Positions 16,746 to 26,263 are shown, counted from the first letter of the stretch. The stretch is DNA of 64,000 nucleotides from Acidovorax sp. NCPPB 3576 (GCF_028473605.1 NZ_CP097267.1:3712501-3776500); one strand, 5' to 3'. Made by a program: numbers and translations. The notes: generated by a model not told the origin, from the sequence alone.

Positions 16746-17978
16746 ATGAACCCTGAAGCCCACAACATCTGGCGCGCACCGCGCTGGGCCCTGGCCGTCC
16801 TGCTGGCACTGCTGGGCATGCTGGGCCCTTTTTCCATCGACACCTACATTCCCGCGTTCTCAGGGATCGCCGCGGCACTGGGCGCCTCCCCGGTGGAAAT
16901 GCAGCAAACGCTGTCGGCTTACCTGTTCGGCTTTGCCTTCATGACGCTGTTCCACGGAGCGCTGTCGGACAGCTTCGGGCGCAGGCCCGTGGTGCTGTGG
17001 GGCATTGCCGTGTTCACTCTGGCGTCGGCAGGTTGTGCGATGTCGGAAAGCATCGGCCAACTGGTCATCTTCCGCGCGCTGCAAGGCCTCTCGGCGGGTG
17101 CCGGCATCGTGGTGTCGCGCGCAGTGATCCGCGACATGTTCCCGCCTGCCCAGGCGCAGCAGGTGATGAGCCAGGTCACCATCTATTTCGGAGTGGCACC
17201 AGCCATCGCCCCCATCATCGGCGGCTGGCTGTTCGTGCACGCAGGATGGCACAGCGTGTTCTGGTTTCTGACCGGCATCGGGGCGGCGCTCTGGCTGGCC
17301 AACTACCGCCTGCTGCCGGAAACGTTGCATGTCGAGCAACGCCAGCCGTTCAATGCGCGGCATTTGCTTCGCGGCTATTGGGAGCTGGGCTCGAGCCCTC
17401 GCTTTCTGCTGCTGGCGCTGGCCAGCGGTGTCCCGTTCAATGGCATGTTCCTGTACGTGCTGGCAGCGCCGGCCTTCCTGGGCGACCACCTGGGGCTTGC
17501 CCCCACGCATTTCTTCTGGTTCTTCGTGCTGACGATCTCGGGGATCATGGGCGGTGCCTGGCTCAGCGGGCGGCTGGCGGGGCGCATCGCGCCCAAGCGG
17601 CAGATCCGCCACGGCTTCCTGATCATGTTCTCGATGTCGATCCTGAACCTGCTCGCGAACTGGCTGTTCAAGGCGCACGTGTCCTGGGCGCTGCTGCCCA
17701 TCGCGGTGTTCGCATTCGGCTGGGCGCTCATGGTGCCGGTGGTCACTCTGCTGGTGCTGGACTTGCACCCGGAGCGGCGCGGCATGGCGTCGTCGCTGCA
17801 GGCCTTCGTCGGGTCATCCGCCAACGGGCTGGTGGCGGGTGTCGTCGCGCCGCTGGTCATGCATTCCACGCTGTGGCTGGCCGGTGCCTCACTGGGAATG
17901 ATGTGCGTGGGGCTGGGTGCCTGGGTTTACCTGCACCACCGTTGGCCGGACGTCGGCCGCACCGCAACGGCTGACTGA
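16746..17978 (+). CDS. Bcr/CflA-family multidrug efflux MFS transporter
   Basis: A 410-residue 12-TM major facilitator. The N-terminal part (LGPFSIDTYIPAFSGIAAALG, then LSDSFGRRPVVLWGIAVF and RALQGLSAGAGIVVSRAVIRD) is the Bcr/CflA signature including motif A between TM2 and TM3. The family exports bicyclomycin, chloramphenicol and other compounds by proton antiport, and in some species dipeptides or cysteine. ATG 16746 directly precedes the conserved part. It is divergent from the cobW operon and unlikely to belong to it. Confidence 0.9.
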   Translation: MNPEAHNIWRAPRWALAVLLALLGMLGPFSIDTYIPAFSGIAAALGASPVEMQQTLSAYLFGFAFMTLFHGALSDSFGRRPVVLWGIAVFTLASAGCAMSESIGQLVIFRALQGLSAGAGIVVSRAVIRDMFPPAQAQQVMSQVTIYFGVAPAIAPIIGGWLFVHAGWHSVFWFLTGIGAALWLANYRLLPETLHVEQRQPFNARHLLRGYWELGSSPRFLLLALASGVPFNGMFLYVLAAPAFLGDHLGLAPTHFFWFFVLTISGIMGGAWLSGRLAGRIAPKRQIRHGFLIMFSMSILNLLANWLFKAHVSWALLPIAVFAFGWALMVPVVTLLVLDLHPERRGMASSLQAFVGSSANGLVAGVVAPLVMHSTLWLAGASLGMMCVGLGAWVYLHHRWPDVGRTATAD

Positions 17979-18051
17979 CAGAGGGCGGTCGAACGGCCGC
18001 CGCTTCGCTAATGCCGCTGTCCGTGCCACACGCGGTGCCGCAAACGTCGGC

Positions 18052-19524
18052 TCAGCCGCCCCGGCGGCGATCCGTGTCCTGGGTTTGGTAGTAGCGCATC
18101 TTCTCGGCATACATGGCTTGATCCGCCCGGTTCACCGCGGCCTCCAGTTGATCGCCCGATGCGGCGCTGGAAATCCCCATGGCCAGGCTGAGCGGCCGGC
18201 CAGGATAGAACTGATTGTTCAAATCGAGCAGCGAGCTGATGCGATCCATGAGTGAATGCGCACCGCGCTCGTCGGTCGCGGGCATCAGCACGGTGAACTC
18301 GTCGCCGCCAATGCGCGCTGCGCATGCGGGCGCATCGACGGCCTTGGCCAGGACCTCGCCGACGCGGCGCAGCATGGCGTCGCCGGCCGCGTGGCCTTCC
18401 TCGTCATTGATCGACTTCAGGCCATTCATGTCGATCACGAGGACGGCCACCGGCCACGGGCCCTTGCGTGTCAGCCGGTTCAGTTCCTCGACATAGAACG
18501 CGCGGTTGCGCAACTGGGTCAGCACGTCGTGCTTGCCCAGGTATTCCAGATAAGCCTCCGCCTTTTTGCGCGCAGTGATATCCACCAGGGACAGCAGCAC
18601 CATGCCCCAGTCGTGCGCGTGCTCAGGCAGGATGGCGAACTGCATGTGGATGTTCACCGCATCGCCGGACAGCGCGTAGTTCACCACCTCGCGCTGCTGA
18701 AACAGCTTGCCATCCCACAGGTCCAGCAACTGCTCCGCGAAGGACTCCTGCATTTCCCCACGGAACACCTTGCCGATGTGGTGCAGCAGCATCTCCTTGG
18801 AATCGGCACCGAACATCGAAAGGGTTTCCCGATTGACGTCGATCACGCGGATCTCATGCATGCAACGCACCACGAAGTCAGGGTGCACTTTGAGGAAGGT
18901 CTTGAAATCACGGATACCCTGCGAGCGCACATCGTCCAGCAGCCGCTTGACCGCACTGAAGTCTTCCACCCACAGCGATACCGGCGAATTTTCGAAAAGA
19001 CCCCGCGCATAAAACTCACTCTCCTGCAGCGCGCGCCTTGCCTGAAGCTGAGCCGTGTTGTCCTCCAGGGACACCAGAACGCGGCTCCAATCGCCTTCAT
19101 GGCCAGGCAGGATGCGCCCTCGGATCTGCACATCCAGCCGGCGGCCATCGAGCGTGTAGTTGACCGCCTGGTTGGAAAACTCGGTCGCACCGGACCACAG
19201 CTGCTGCATCTCGGGCAAAGCCTGCTTGTGCATGTCATCGCGAAACACGAGACCGAGAGAGGCCTCCAGCGTGGCCTGATCCGGCGCGGCGAACAGATCC
19301 AGCGTCCGCTGATTCACTTTGAGAATCTTGAGGCACTCCCCATACTGCCGAAGGCAGGATGGGTGCTCATGGACGTGCTCGGAAATGTTTTCCACCCCCT
19401 CGCTGCGCCAACGGTCAAAGAGGTGCTTGAGCGCGCTGTAGTCCTCCAGCCAGAGCGATACAGGCGCAAGGTTGAACATGTGTTCGAAGTCCGCGCCCGA
19501 GGGTGAGGGCAAAGAAGACGGCAT
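18052..19524 (-). CDS. Diguanylate cyclase with two PAS-like sensor domains
   Basis: 490 residues with two related N-terminal PAS-like modules. Each begins with the repeated pattern F-x-N-x(2)-PVSLW(L/V)ED(Y/F)SA(L/V)K and ends in a VSLEDNTA/LSLVDITARKKAE linker. A GGDEF domain follows, with intact active site RIGGDEFTVL, so it should make c-di-GMP. No membrane segment is seen, so sensing is cytoplasmic. ATG 19524 is preceded by a strong GGAGGT site 7 nt away and is preferred over the upstream ATG at 19581. The duplicated PAS module is unusual and the ligand is unknown. The gene ends convergent to the MFS gene. Confidence 0.9.
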   Translation of the reverse strand: MPSSLPSPSGADFEHMFNLAPVSLWLEDYSALKHLFDRWRSEGVENISEHVHEHPSCLRQYGECLKILKVNQRTLDLFAAPDQATLEASLGLVFRDDMHKQALPEMQQLWSGATEFSNQAVNYTLDGRRLDVQIRGRILPGHEGDWSRVLVSLEDNTAQLQARRALQESEFYARGLFENSPVSLWVEDFSAVKRLLDDVRSQGIRDFKTFLKVHPDFVVRCMHEIRVIDVNRETLSMFGADSKEMLLHHIGKVFRGEMQESFAEQLLDLWDGKLFQQREVVNYALSGDAVNIHMQFAILPEHAHDWGMVLLSLVDITARKKAEAYLEYLGKHDVLTQLRNRAFYVEELNRLTRKGPWPVAVLVIDMNGLKSINDEEGHAAGDAMLRRVGEVLAKAVDAPACAARIGGDEFTVLMPATDERGAHSLMDRISSLLDLNNQFYPGRPLSLAMGISSAASGDQLEAAVNRADQAMYAEKMRYYQTQDTDRRRGG

Positions 19525-19597
19525 CTGGAACCTCCAATCAAGCGGACGATTGTCGGTCAGGCGCCGGTCATACCGTTCCATACTGCAGCCTGCCCAT

Positions 19598-19628
19598 AAA
19601 AAAAGCCAACCCCGAGGGGTTGGCTTTT
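19598..19628 (-). terminator. Rho-independent terminator after the DEAD-box helicase gene
   Basis: AGCCAACCCC and GGGGTTGGCT form a near-perfect stem (19604-19625). An A run on the plus strand (19598-19604) reads as a U run on the minus strand, directly after the helicase stop. Confidence 0.85.
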
Positions 19629-19657
19629 AAAGTCAGATGCAGCAGTCTGCGGGCAAA

Positions 19658-21586
19658 TCAGCGAGCAGGACGCGCGGGGCGCTTGCGTGCATCGTGCGGC
19701 ACGAAAGGCTTGCCGCCGCCAACTCCGGGCTTGGCAAAAGCTGGCTTGCGGGGAGCGAACTCACCACGGGGAGCGAAATCACCCCGAGGGGCAAAGTCAC
19801 CGCGTGGAGCGCCACCTTCATTGCGGCCACCACCAAAGCCATTGCCACGGGCAGCGTCGCCAAAGCCCGGCTTGCGGCCATAGCTGTCGCCATCGCGGCG
19901 GGCACCGCCACCAAAGCCACGGTCATCACGCGGAGCGGCATGACCACCAGCGCCTTGGTAACCACCGGCGGCAGCACGGGGAGCAGGAGCGCCACGGCCA
20001 CCGAAACCGCTGCGGTCGTTGCCTGCAAAACCACCACCGAAACCACCACGGCCTGCGCCCGCTGGCTTGCGATCACGCGAGAAACCATCACGGCTCTCGA
20101 AGCCACCTGGGCGACTGCGGCCACCGAACTCGGGACGGGCCTGTGGAGCGCGCTGCTGAGGCTCCAGACCAGGCACCACTTCCGACTTGAACTGCTGCTT
20201 GCTGTAGCCTTCGATGTCGAAAATCTTACGGCGATCGCGGAACTCGGCGAACGTCACGGCCAAGCCGTCGCGGCCTGCACGGCCTGTCCGGCCAATGCGG
20301 TGGGTGTAATCCTCTGCCTTCATGGGCAGGCCATAGTTGAACACGTGCGTGATCGTGGGCACGTCGATGCCGCGAGCAGCCACATCGGTGGCCACCAGCA
20401 CCTGCACCTGGCCGCTGCGCAGCGCCATCAGACGGCGGTTGCGCAGGCCTTGGCTCAGGGCGCCATGCAGCGCCACGGCCGAGAAGCCTTCCTGCTGCAG
20501 GTCATTGGCCAAGCCGTCACATTCGACTTGCGTGCTGGCGAAAACGATGGCTTGGTTGATCGTCGTGTCACGCAGCCAGTGGTCCAGCAGCTTGCGCTTG
20601 TGCTGGGCGTTGTCGGCCCAGAACAGCACCTGCTTGATATTGGCGTGCTTTTCCTGCGGGGAGTCGATCTGGATCTTCTGGACCGAAGAGCCGTTATCGT
20701 GCATCACACGCATGGCCAGTTGTTGAATGCGGGGCGCAAACGTGGCGCTGAACATCATGGTCTGCTGACGCTGGGCGGTCAGCTGATTCAGTTCGGCCAG
20801 GTCATCCGAGAAGCCCAGGTCCAGCATGCGGTCGGCTTCGTCCACCACCAGGAATTGCACCTGATCGAGCTTGATCTGCATCGAGCGTTGCAGATCCAAC
20901 AGGCGGCCTGGCGTCGCCACCACCAAGTTGGCGTTCTGCAGCTTGGCGATCTGGAGTTGGTAGGGAATGCCACCCACCACATTGGCCACGCGCAGGCCGC
21001 GGCAATGCTTGACCAGCTCGATGGCGTCATGGGCCACTTGCTGAGCCAGTTCGCGGGTGGGGCACAGAATCAGGGCGCCAGGTGCAGCGGCCTTGAAGTT
21101 GCGTGGGTTGGTTGGGTCCTTGCGCTTGCGCTTGGGGGCTGGCTCGCCACGGGCCACAGCCTCGGCAGCAGCACGGTCGAATTCGTCGCGGGCGGCGGCA
21201 TCGGCCTCGGCCTGCTGGCGAATCAGCGTGTGCAACACAGGCAGCAGGAAAGCGGCAGTCTTGCCACTGCCCGTCTGGCTCGACACCATCAGATCGATGA
21301 ATTGGCTGGACTCATCGCCCGAGCCCATGGCCAGGGGGATTGCGCGTTCTTGAACACTGGTGGGCTGGGTGTAGCCCAGGTCGGCCACGGCCTGAACCAG
21401 TTCAGGCGCCAAGCCCAGACGAACGAAGCCGTTGGGCAACGCGGGCACTGCGTCTTCCGCCACTACGGAGGATTCAGCGGACTCGATGGATTCACCGGTT
21501 TCGACCACGGAAGATGCCAGCGTTTCAACGGCAATAGAGGATTCAGCAGGCGCGAATTCGCCCTGCACTTGCAAAGTGTCAGTCAT
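19658..21586 (-). CDS. DEAD-box ATP-dependent RNA helicase with RGG-rich tail
   Basis: 642 residues with all motifs: Q-motif GYTQPTSVQERAIP, I SSQTGSGKT, Ia PTRELAQQ, Ib TPGRLLDL, II VDEADRML, III SATF, IV IVFAST, V VATDVAARGID and VI HRIGRTGRAGR. Two additions stand out: a charged insertion with KRKRKD between motifs I and Ia, and a roughly 150-residue Gly/Arg/Phe C-terminal tail ending in three near-identical (F)APRGD/E units. The tail suits non-specific RNA binding or condensate formation. Family RhlE/DbpA/CsdA-like; ribosome assembly or cold adaptation is the usual role. A roughly 270-nt gap upstream probably holds a long leader. Confidence 0.92.
   Translation of the reverse strand: MTDTLQVQGEFAPAESSIAVETLASSVVETGESIESAESSVVAEDAVPALPNGFVRLGLAPELVQAVADLGYTQPTSVQERAIPLAMGSGDESSQFIDLMVSSQTGSGKTAAFLLPVLHTLIRQQAEADAAARDEFDRAAAEAVARGEPAPKRKRKDPTNPRNFKAAAPGALILCPTRELAQQVAHDAIELVKHCRGLRVANVVGGIPYQLQIAKLQNANLVVATPGRLLDLQRSMQIKLDQVQFLVVDEADRMLDLGFSDDLAELNQLTAQRQQTMMFSATFAPRIQQLAMRVMHDNGSSVQKIQIDSPQEKHANIKQVLFWADNAQHKRKLLDHWLRDTTINQAIVFASTQVECDGLANDLQQEGFSAVALHGALSQGLRNRRLMALRSGQVQVLVATDVAARGIDVPTITHVFNYGLPMKAEDYTHRIGRTGRAGRDGLAVTFAEFRDRRKIFDIEGYSKQQFKSEVVPGLEPQQRAPQARPEFGGRSRPGGFESRDGFSRDRKPAGAGRGGFGGGFAGNDRSGFGGRGAPAPRAAAGGYQGAGGHAAPRDDRGFGGGARRDGDSYGRKPGFGDAARGNGFGGGRNEGGAPRGDFAPRGDFAPRGEFAPRKPAFAKPGVGGGKPFVPHDARKRPARPAR
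19751..19808. repeat. Tandem 18-bp coding repeat (RGDFAP units)
   Basis: Three imperfect 18-bp units near the 3' end of the helicase gene encode successive RGDFAP/RGDFAP/RGEFAP blocks. Such repeats vary in number by slippage. Confidence 0.6.
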
Positions 21587-21854
21587 ATTTTTCTCACACG
21601 AAGACGGCCGCAGGCGTGGCCTGCGGAGGCTTCGTCAATGGTTAAAAAACATCAACCATCAAACGAAACCAGCGCCAGCATGCTGCTGGGCAGGTGGGCA
21701 TTAGCGCGGGATCCAGGCTGAAGGAATTCAGCAGGCCGCAGGCCCAGTGTGTGAAGGGAGATGCACAAACTGCGCGAGATTTCCGCGCAGCCAGCGATTA
21801 TTGCACGGCTGGGGTTTTCCCGCAATGCATTCCGTTAAACAAAGCGTTATGCGC
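21587..21854 (-). other. Non-coding gap between orn and the helicase gene
   Basis: 268 nt with no supportable gene. On the minus strand it holds a T-rich segment shortly before the helicase ATG and a GCAATAATCGC -10-like element near 21800. It is probably the helicase promoter and a long leader; cold-shock helicases often have one. Confidence 0.4.
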
Positions 21855-22433
21855 TCAAAGCGCCAGCAGATGGGTGCGGTAGTGGGCCAATTCGTCGATC
21901 GACTCATGCACATCCGCCAGCGCCGTATGCCTCTGCGCTTTCTTGAAGGTGGTGTACGCCTCGGGCTTCCAGCGTTTCGCCAGTTCCTTGAGGGTGCTGA
22001 CATCCAGGTTGCGGTAGTGGAAAAACACCTCCAGCCGCGGCATGTATTTGACTAAAAAGCGGCGATCCTGCCCGATGCTGTTGCCGCACATGGGCGCAGT
22101 GCCCTTGGGTACATAGCGCGACAGGAAGTCGATGATCTGCTGCTCGGCCTCGGCCTCCGTCACGGAGGAGGCGCGCACTTTTTCGATCAGGCCGCTGCGG
22201 CCGTGCGTGCCCTTGTTCCATGCGTCCATTCCATTCAGCAACGCATCCGACTGGTGAATGGCAAACACAGGGCCTTCTATCCGCGGGTCTAGGCTGGGGC
22301 CCGTGACCACGACGGCGATTTCCAGCAGGCGGTCGGTTTCCGGGTTCAGCCCGGTCATTTCACAATCGAGCCAAACTAGGTTTTGGTCGGATTTGGGTAG
22401 CACAGGGACAGTGGGGTTGGCGATGTCGGACAT
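21855..22433 (-). CDS. orn: Oligoribonuclease
   Basis: 192-residue DEDDh exonuclease that degrades 2-5 nt RNA fragments and pGpG, the product of c-di-GMP breakdown. Motifs: [16 protein letters not shown] (ExoI, Asp and Glu), [12 protein letters not shown] (ExoII) and [14 protein letters not shown] (ExoIII, His and Asp). ATG 22433 (MSDIAN) is chosen; ATG 22442 would add three residues. It is divergent from the M48 peptidase gene 39 bp away, the usual orn-htpX/ste24 arrangement in Burkholderiales. Confidence 0.95.
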   Translation of the reverse strand: MSDIANPTVPVLPKSDQNLVWLDCEMTGLNPETDRLLEIAVVVTGPSLDPRIEGPVFAIHQSDALLNGMDAWNKGTHGRSGLIEKVRASSVTEAEAEQQIIDFLSRYVPKGTAPMCGNSIGQDRRFLVKYMPRLEVFFHYRNLDVSTLKELAKRWKPEAYTTFKKAQRHTALADVHESIDELAHYRTHLLAL

Positions 22434-22472
22434 GGCCGGCATTGTCGCCGATGGCCTAAACTCGCAGCACAC

Positions 22473-23792
22473 ATGCCCACCCCTGTCCCCTCCGCGCTGC
22501 TGGCGCCCTCGACCTTGCTCACCCTGCTGTTCGCCGCTTTTTTGGTGGCGGGCTTGGCACTCCGGTTCTGGTTGGCATCGCGCCAGATTCGCCATGTCGC
22601 CCGGCATCGCGGCACCGTGCCAGTTGCCTTTGCCAACCGCATATCGCTGGCTGCCCACCAAAAAGCGGCGGACTACACCATCACCAAGGCCCGCTTCGGC
22701 TTGCTGGAAATGGCACTGGGCACCGCCGTATTGCTGGGCTGGACCCTGCTCGGCGGACTGGATGTACTGAACCAGTTCTTACTGAACGCACTGGGCGGCG
22801 GCATGGTGCAGCAGTTGGCCTTGCTGGCGGCTTTCGCCGCCATCAGCGGACTGATTGATCTGCCAGCTACGCTCTACCAGACCTTCGTAATCGAGCAACG
22901 GTTCGGATTCAATCAGATGACAGTGCGCTTGTGGCTGGCGGATCTGGCCAAGTCCACGCTGATGGGCGCGGCCATCGGTCTTCCCATCGCAGCGCTGATC
23001 CTGTGGCTCATGGGAGCGGCCGGCCCTCTATGGTGGCTGTGGGCATGGTGCGCGTGGATGGGTTTCAACCTGCTGCTCATGGTGGTCTATCCGATTTTCA
23101 TTGCGCCGCTGTTCAACAAGTTCCAGCCGCTGGAAGACGAATCCCTCAAAGCCCGCGTCACGGCCTTGATGCAGCGTTGCGGCTTTGCGGCCAAAGGGCT
23201 TTTTGTGATGGACGGCAGCCGCCGCAGCGCCCATGCCAATGCCTATTTCACGGGGTTCGGCGCAGCCAAGCGCGTCGTTTTCTACGATACCTTGCTGCGA
23301 CAGCTGTCTCCTGGCGAAGTCGAGGCGGTTCTGGCCCATGAGTTAGGCCACTTCAGGCACCGCCACATCGTCAAACGCATCGTGAGCCTTTTCGCACTGA
23401 GCCTGGCGGGCTTTGCGCTGCTGGGCTGGCTGTCCACGCAGGGCTGGTTCTACACAGGGCTGGGGGTGTTGCCCAACCTGTCGCTGGAAGGCGTGGCCGG
23501 CTCTGCGCCCAACGATGCTTTGGCGCTGCTGCTGTTTTTGCTGGCGGTGCCGGTGTTCACCTTTTTCATCTCTCCGTTGTTTGCACAGCTATCGCGCCGC
23601 CATGAGTTCGAGGCCGACGCCTATGCCGTAGCCCAGACCAGCGGCAGCGACCTGGCCTCGGCCCTGCTGAAACTCTACGAAGACAATGCCTCCACACTCA
23701 CTCCCGACCCGGTGTACGTGAAGTTCTATTACTCGCATCCTCCTGCCACCGAACGGCTGGCGCGCATGCCCAACCTGGCCCCGATATCATGA
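22473..23792 (+). CDS. M48-family (Ste24-like) membrane metallopeptidase
   Basis: 439 residues with a signal or anchor and several TM helices, Ste24/CAAX-protease type rather than HtpX. The zinc site is HELGH near residue 290 with the third ligand in EFEADAYA near 370, and [20 protein letters not shown] precedes it. The likely role is membrane protein quality control. The stop overlaps the phhB start by 4 nt (ATGA), and rsgA follows, so the three genes form one transcript. Confidence 0.9.
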   Translation: MPTPVPSALLAPSTLLTLLFAAFLVAGLALRFWLASRQIRHVARHRGTVPVAFANRISLAAHQKAADYTITKARFGLLEMALGTAVLLGWTLLGGLDVLNQFLLNALGGGMVQQLALLAAFAAISGLIDLPATLYQTFVIEQRFGFNQMTVRLWLADLAKSTLMGAAIGLPIAALILWLMGAAGPLWWLWAWCAWMGFNLLLMVVYPIFIAPLFNKFQPLEDESLKARVTALMQRCGFAAKGLFVMDGSRRSAHANAYFTGFGAAKRVVFYDTLLRQLSPGEVEAVLAHELGHFRHRHIVKRIVSLFALSLAGFALLGWLSTQGWFYTGLGVLPNLSLEGVAGSAPNDALALLLFLLAVPVFTFFISPLFAQLSRRHEFEADAYAVAQTSGSDLASALLKLYEDNASTLTPDPVYVKFYYSHPPATERLARMPNLAPIS

Positions 23793-24127
23793 CTTCAATG
23801 CTGACGAAAAAAGACTGGTCTACGCAGACACGGCGAGCCTTGACAGCTCCGGAAATCGTAGCAAAACTGGCCGACCTCGAAGGTTGGATGCTGACTGGCG
23901 ATGGCGCCGATGTCGCCATCGAAAAGACCTACCGCTTCGCCGACTACCACGAGACCATCTCGTTCGTGAATGCGGTGGCCTTCATTGCCAATGCACAAGA
24001 CCACCACCCGGACTTGTCGGTGCATTACAACCGCTGCGTGGTGCGCCTGAATACCCATGACGTGAATGGCATCTCGGCGACCGACATCGAATGCGCCTCG
24101 CGCTTCGACGCCCTTCTCGCCGCATGA
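23789..24127 (+). CDS. phhB: 4a-hydroxytetrahydrobiopterin dehydratase
   Basis: 112-residue pterin-4a-carbinolamine dehydratase. The family signatures are LEGW, YRFADYHETISFVNAVAFIAN and the catalytic His cluster in DHHPDLSVHYNRCVVRLNTHDVNGIS. In bacteria it regenerates tetrahydropterin for phenylalanine hydroxylase or serves molybdopterin and folate metabolism; no phhA is nearby. The start overlaps the upstream stop by 4 nt; ATG 23798 is an alternative. Confidence 0.92.
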   Translation: MTSMLTKKDWSTQTRRALTAPEIVAKLADLEGWMLTGDGADVAIEKTYRFADYHETISFVNAVAFIANAQDHHPDLSVHYNRCVVRLNTHDVNGISATDIECASRFDALLAA

Positions 24128-24145
24128 CCGATTCCGTTGACCGCC

Positions 24146-25120
24146 ATGGCCGAGCGTAGCGCACTGTTCGACGGCCTCGTCGTGGCCAGCCACGGCCGAC
24201 ATTGCCTGGTCGAATCGCCCGATGGCCAGCGCCGCATTTGCCATCCCCGCGGGAAAAAAAGCCAGTCAGTGGTGGGAGATCATGTCCTTTGGCAGGCAGC
24301 GCCGGCGGGCCAGGGAGACGAAGGAACCATCGAGAAGGTCAAAGAACGCCGCAACCTCTTTTATCGCCAGGACGAAATCCGCACCAAATCCTTCGCCGCC
24401 AACCTGGACCAGGTGCTGATACTGATCGCCGCTGAGCCGGTGTTTTCGGAAAGTCAGCTCGCCCGCGCGCTCATTGCCGCGGAGGCCGAACGCATCACAC
24501 CCATCATTGCATTGAACAAAAGCGATCTGGTTGAGCCCTTCGCTCGGGCATGGGAGCGGCTGCTGCCCTACCGCCAAATGGGCGGCAGCGGGGCGGAGGG
24601 CCGCCACTACGGCGTGATGCCGCTGTCGCTTTCCGAATCGGGCGACGTGGACAAGGCGGCATTGATGGAGCGCTTGTCCGGCAAAACCACGTTGGTGCTC
24701 GGTCCGTCGGGTTCAGGCAAGAGCACGCTCATCAACCTGCTGGTGCCGGGCGCTACGGCGCTCACGGGCGAGATATCCCAAGCTCTCAATTCCGGCAAGC
24801 ACACGACGACCACGACGACCTGGTACTGGGTGGACAGCGAACGCCGCACTGGCCTGATCGATTCGCCCGGTTTTCAGGAATTCGGCCTGCACCACATCGG
24901 CCCGGCCGATTTGCCGCGCTACATGCCCGACATCGGCCTGCATGCCCAGGGCTGCAAGTTCTACAACTGCACCCACCTGCACGAACCCGGCTGCGCGGTG
25001 ATGGCGCAGGTGGATGGACTACAGGGCGAATCACGCTCCGGCGCAGATTCCATTAGCGCGAATCGCTATCAAATTTATAGCAATCTATTCGCCGAACTGA
25101 GCGAGCACCGGCATTGGTGA
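24146..25120 (+). CDS. rsgA: Ribosome small-subunit GTPase RsgA
   Basis: 324 residues with an N-terminal OB fold and a circularly permuted GTPase: G4 NKSDL, G1 GPSGSGKST, G3 DSPGFQEFG. The Zn-binding C-terminal motif is GCKFYNCTHLHEPGC. It matures the 30S subunit in a GTP-dependent manner. ATG 24146 is preferred over TTG 24137. The last helix, NRYQIYSNLFAELSE, is encoded by unusually AT-rich codons that coincide with a GCTA-N9-TAGC repeat core, although the RY-x-IY pattern is itself a family feature. Confidence 0.94.
   Translation: MAERSALFDGLVVASHGRHCLVESPDGQRRICHPRGKKSQSVVGDHVLWQAAPAGQGDEGTIEKVKERRNLFYRQDEIRTKSFAANLDQVLILIAAEPVFSESQLARALIAAEAERITPIIALNKSDLVEPFARAWERLLPYRQMGGSGAEGRHYGVMPLSLSESGDVDKAALMERLSGKTTLVLGPSGSGKSTLINLLVPGATALTGEISQALNSGKHTTTTTTWYWVDSERRTGLIDSPGFQEFGLHHIGPADLPRYMPDIGLHAQGCKFYNCTHLHEPGCAVMAQVDGLQGESRSGADSISANRYQIYSNLFAELSEHRHW
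25065..25081. repeat. GCTA-N9-TAGC repeat core inside rsgA
   Basis: GCTATCAAATTTATAGC lies in frame at the rsgA 3' end. It may be an insertion accommodated by selection on the RY-x-IY motif, or convergence. Confidence 0.4.
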
Positions 25121-25139
25121 GCCGCCAGGCCGGAAAAAT

Positions 25140-26225
25140 TCACTCCCGGCACTCGACATACCACGCCAGGTAGTCGCTCCAAGCCGGCTCGTGCTCGGCC
25201 TCCAGCAAAGGGGAATCCATCCCCGGCACCGCTTTGGCAGCACGCTGCGCGGCCTCCAAAGCATGGTCGGCGCTGTTCACGTAGCAATGCACGGTGCGGG
25301 TGCCGTCGCGCAGCACGATGTGGCTGCAAATGCCTTGCTGATACATGGTGGCGGCATTGACCCAGGCGTCTTCGAAGTCTTGCGCCTGCTGCAACGCAGA
25401 CTTGTCCCCAGCGGGCAAGCTGGCCTGCACACGCCAGCCGAAGTCCGCACGGGCCACCAGCGCATTGGCACTCAGATTGACTTGCACCATGATGGGATCG
25501 CCTTGGACATTGCGCCCCTCCAAAGCCGCCCAACGCACCGGCTCCGCGGGATAGACCGCCGATCGGCCCAGCGTATCGCGCCAGAATGTGTCGATGCGCG
25601 CAACACTGTCATCGAGCGACGCGGGCTCCCAGTCCTCGAAGCCCGCGTCATCGCTGAGTCCATCGGATTCGAACTCCACGACGCCGACCTTCACCGAAAA
25701 ATCGTACTCGCCCAGCATGTGGTCGAGCAAGATGAACGCCATGTGGCGAGCATGGTCCTGCAGGTCCATGGGCACGGGCTTGGAAAACGACAATGCCAAT
25801 GCGATGCGCCCATCGATTTGCCCCACGCGCACCAGCAATTCATGCGTGGCCAAGTCGAAGCCATCCATGCGCATGCCGAAGCCGCCGGGCATCCGCTGGC
25901 GGAAGGCCTCTACCCGCCATGGCAATTGGGGTGGCGCCTGGGTGGTCAATGCCTGCACATCGGCGAACCGCTCAGCGCTTCCGTGGGCGGTGAAAACGAG
26001 CCGTGCCTGACCTTCGACAGGCCCCTCCTTGCCCGCCCCCGCCACTTCCACCGTCACGCCTGGCACACAGGGTTCCAGCAAGGCATTGAGGCGCTCCATG
26101 AAAGGGACGGACTCCAGACCCTGCAAATTTGCCTGCTCGACCGCGACCGCGGACCAGAAGCGCTCCGCTGCAGCCATCCTCTCGTGCACAGAGGGTTCGC
26201 TAGAAAGAGGTTCAGATCGGGTCAT
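25140..26225 (-). CDS. Hypothetical protein, possible DUF695-like
   Basis: 361-residue soluble acidic protein with no signal or TM segment. It looks like two related halves, since both contain calculations typical of DUF695-like proteins: RFADVQALTTQAPPQLPWRVEAFRQRM and FGMRMDGFDLATHELLVRVGQ in the first, VARIDTFWRDTLGRSAVYP and VHCYVNSADHALEAAQRAAK in the second. The family guess is weak. ATG 26225 was chosen over a GTG 18 nt upstream. It is convergent with rsgA and follows the CbiB-like gene in direction only, 107 bp away. Confidence 0.6.
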   Translation of the reverse strand: MTRSEPLSSEPSVHERMAAAERFWSAVAVEQANLQGLESVPFMERLNALLEPCVPGVTVEVAGAGKEGPVEGQARLVFTAHGSAERFADVQALTTQAPPQLPWRVEAFRQRMPGGFGMRMDGFDLATHELLVRVGQIDGRIALALSFSKPVPMDLQDHARHMAFILLDHMLGEYDFSVKVGVVEFESDGLSDDAGFEDWEPASLDDSVARIDTFWRDTLGRSAVYPAEPVRWAALEGRNVQGDPIMVQVNLSANALVARADFGWRVQASLPAGDKSALQQAQDFEDAWVNAATMYQQGICSHIVLRDGTRTVHCYVNSADHALEAAQRAAKAVPGMDSPLLEAEHEPAWSDYLAWYVECRE

Positions 26226-26241
26226 GGACAATCCTGGTGGC

Positions 26242-26263
26242 ACCTGCGTATGTACGTACAGGT
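26242..26263. promoter_or_regulatory. Inverted repeat upstream of the DUF695-like gene
   Basis: ACCTG (26242-26246) and CAGGT (26259-26263) flank the perfect 10-bp palindrome TGTACGTACA (26251-26260), 16-38 bp from the start codon. A candidate operator; no known regulator is indicated. Confidence 0.3.

Noticed and set aside
19637..21721. 694-codon plus-strand reading frame opposite the DEAD-box helicase
   Set aside because: The helicase has all motifs; the opposite frame is Thr/Ala-rich low complexity caused by the reverse complement of Gly/Arg codons.
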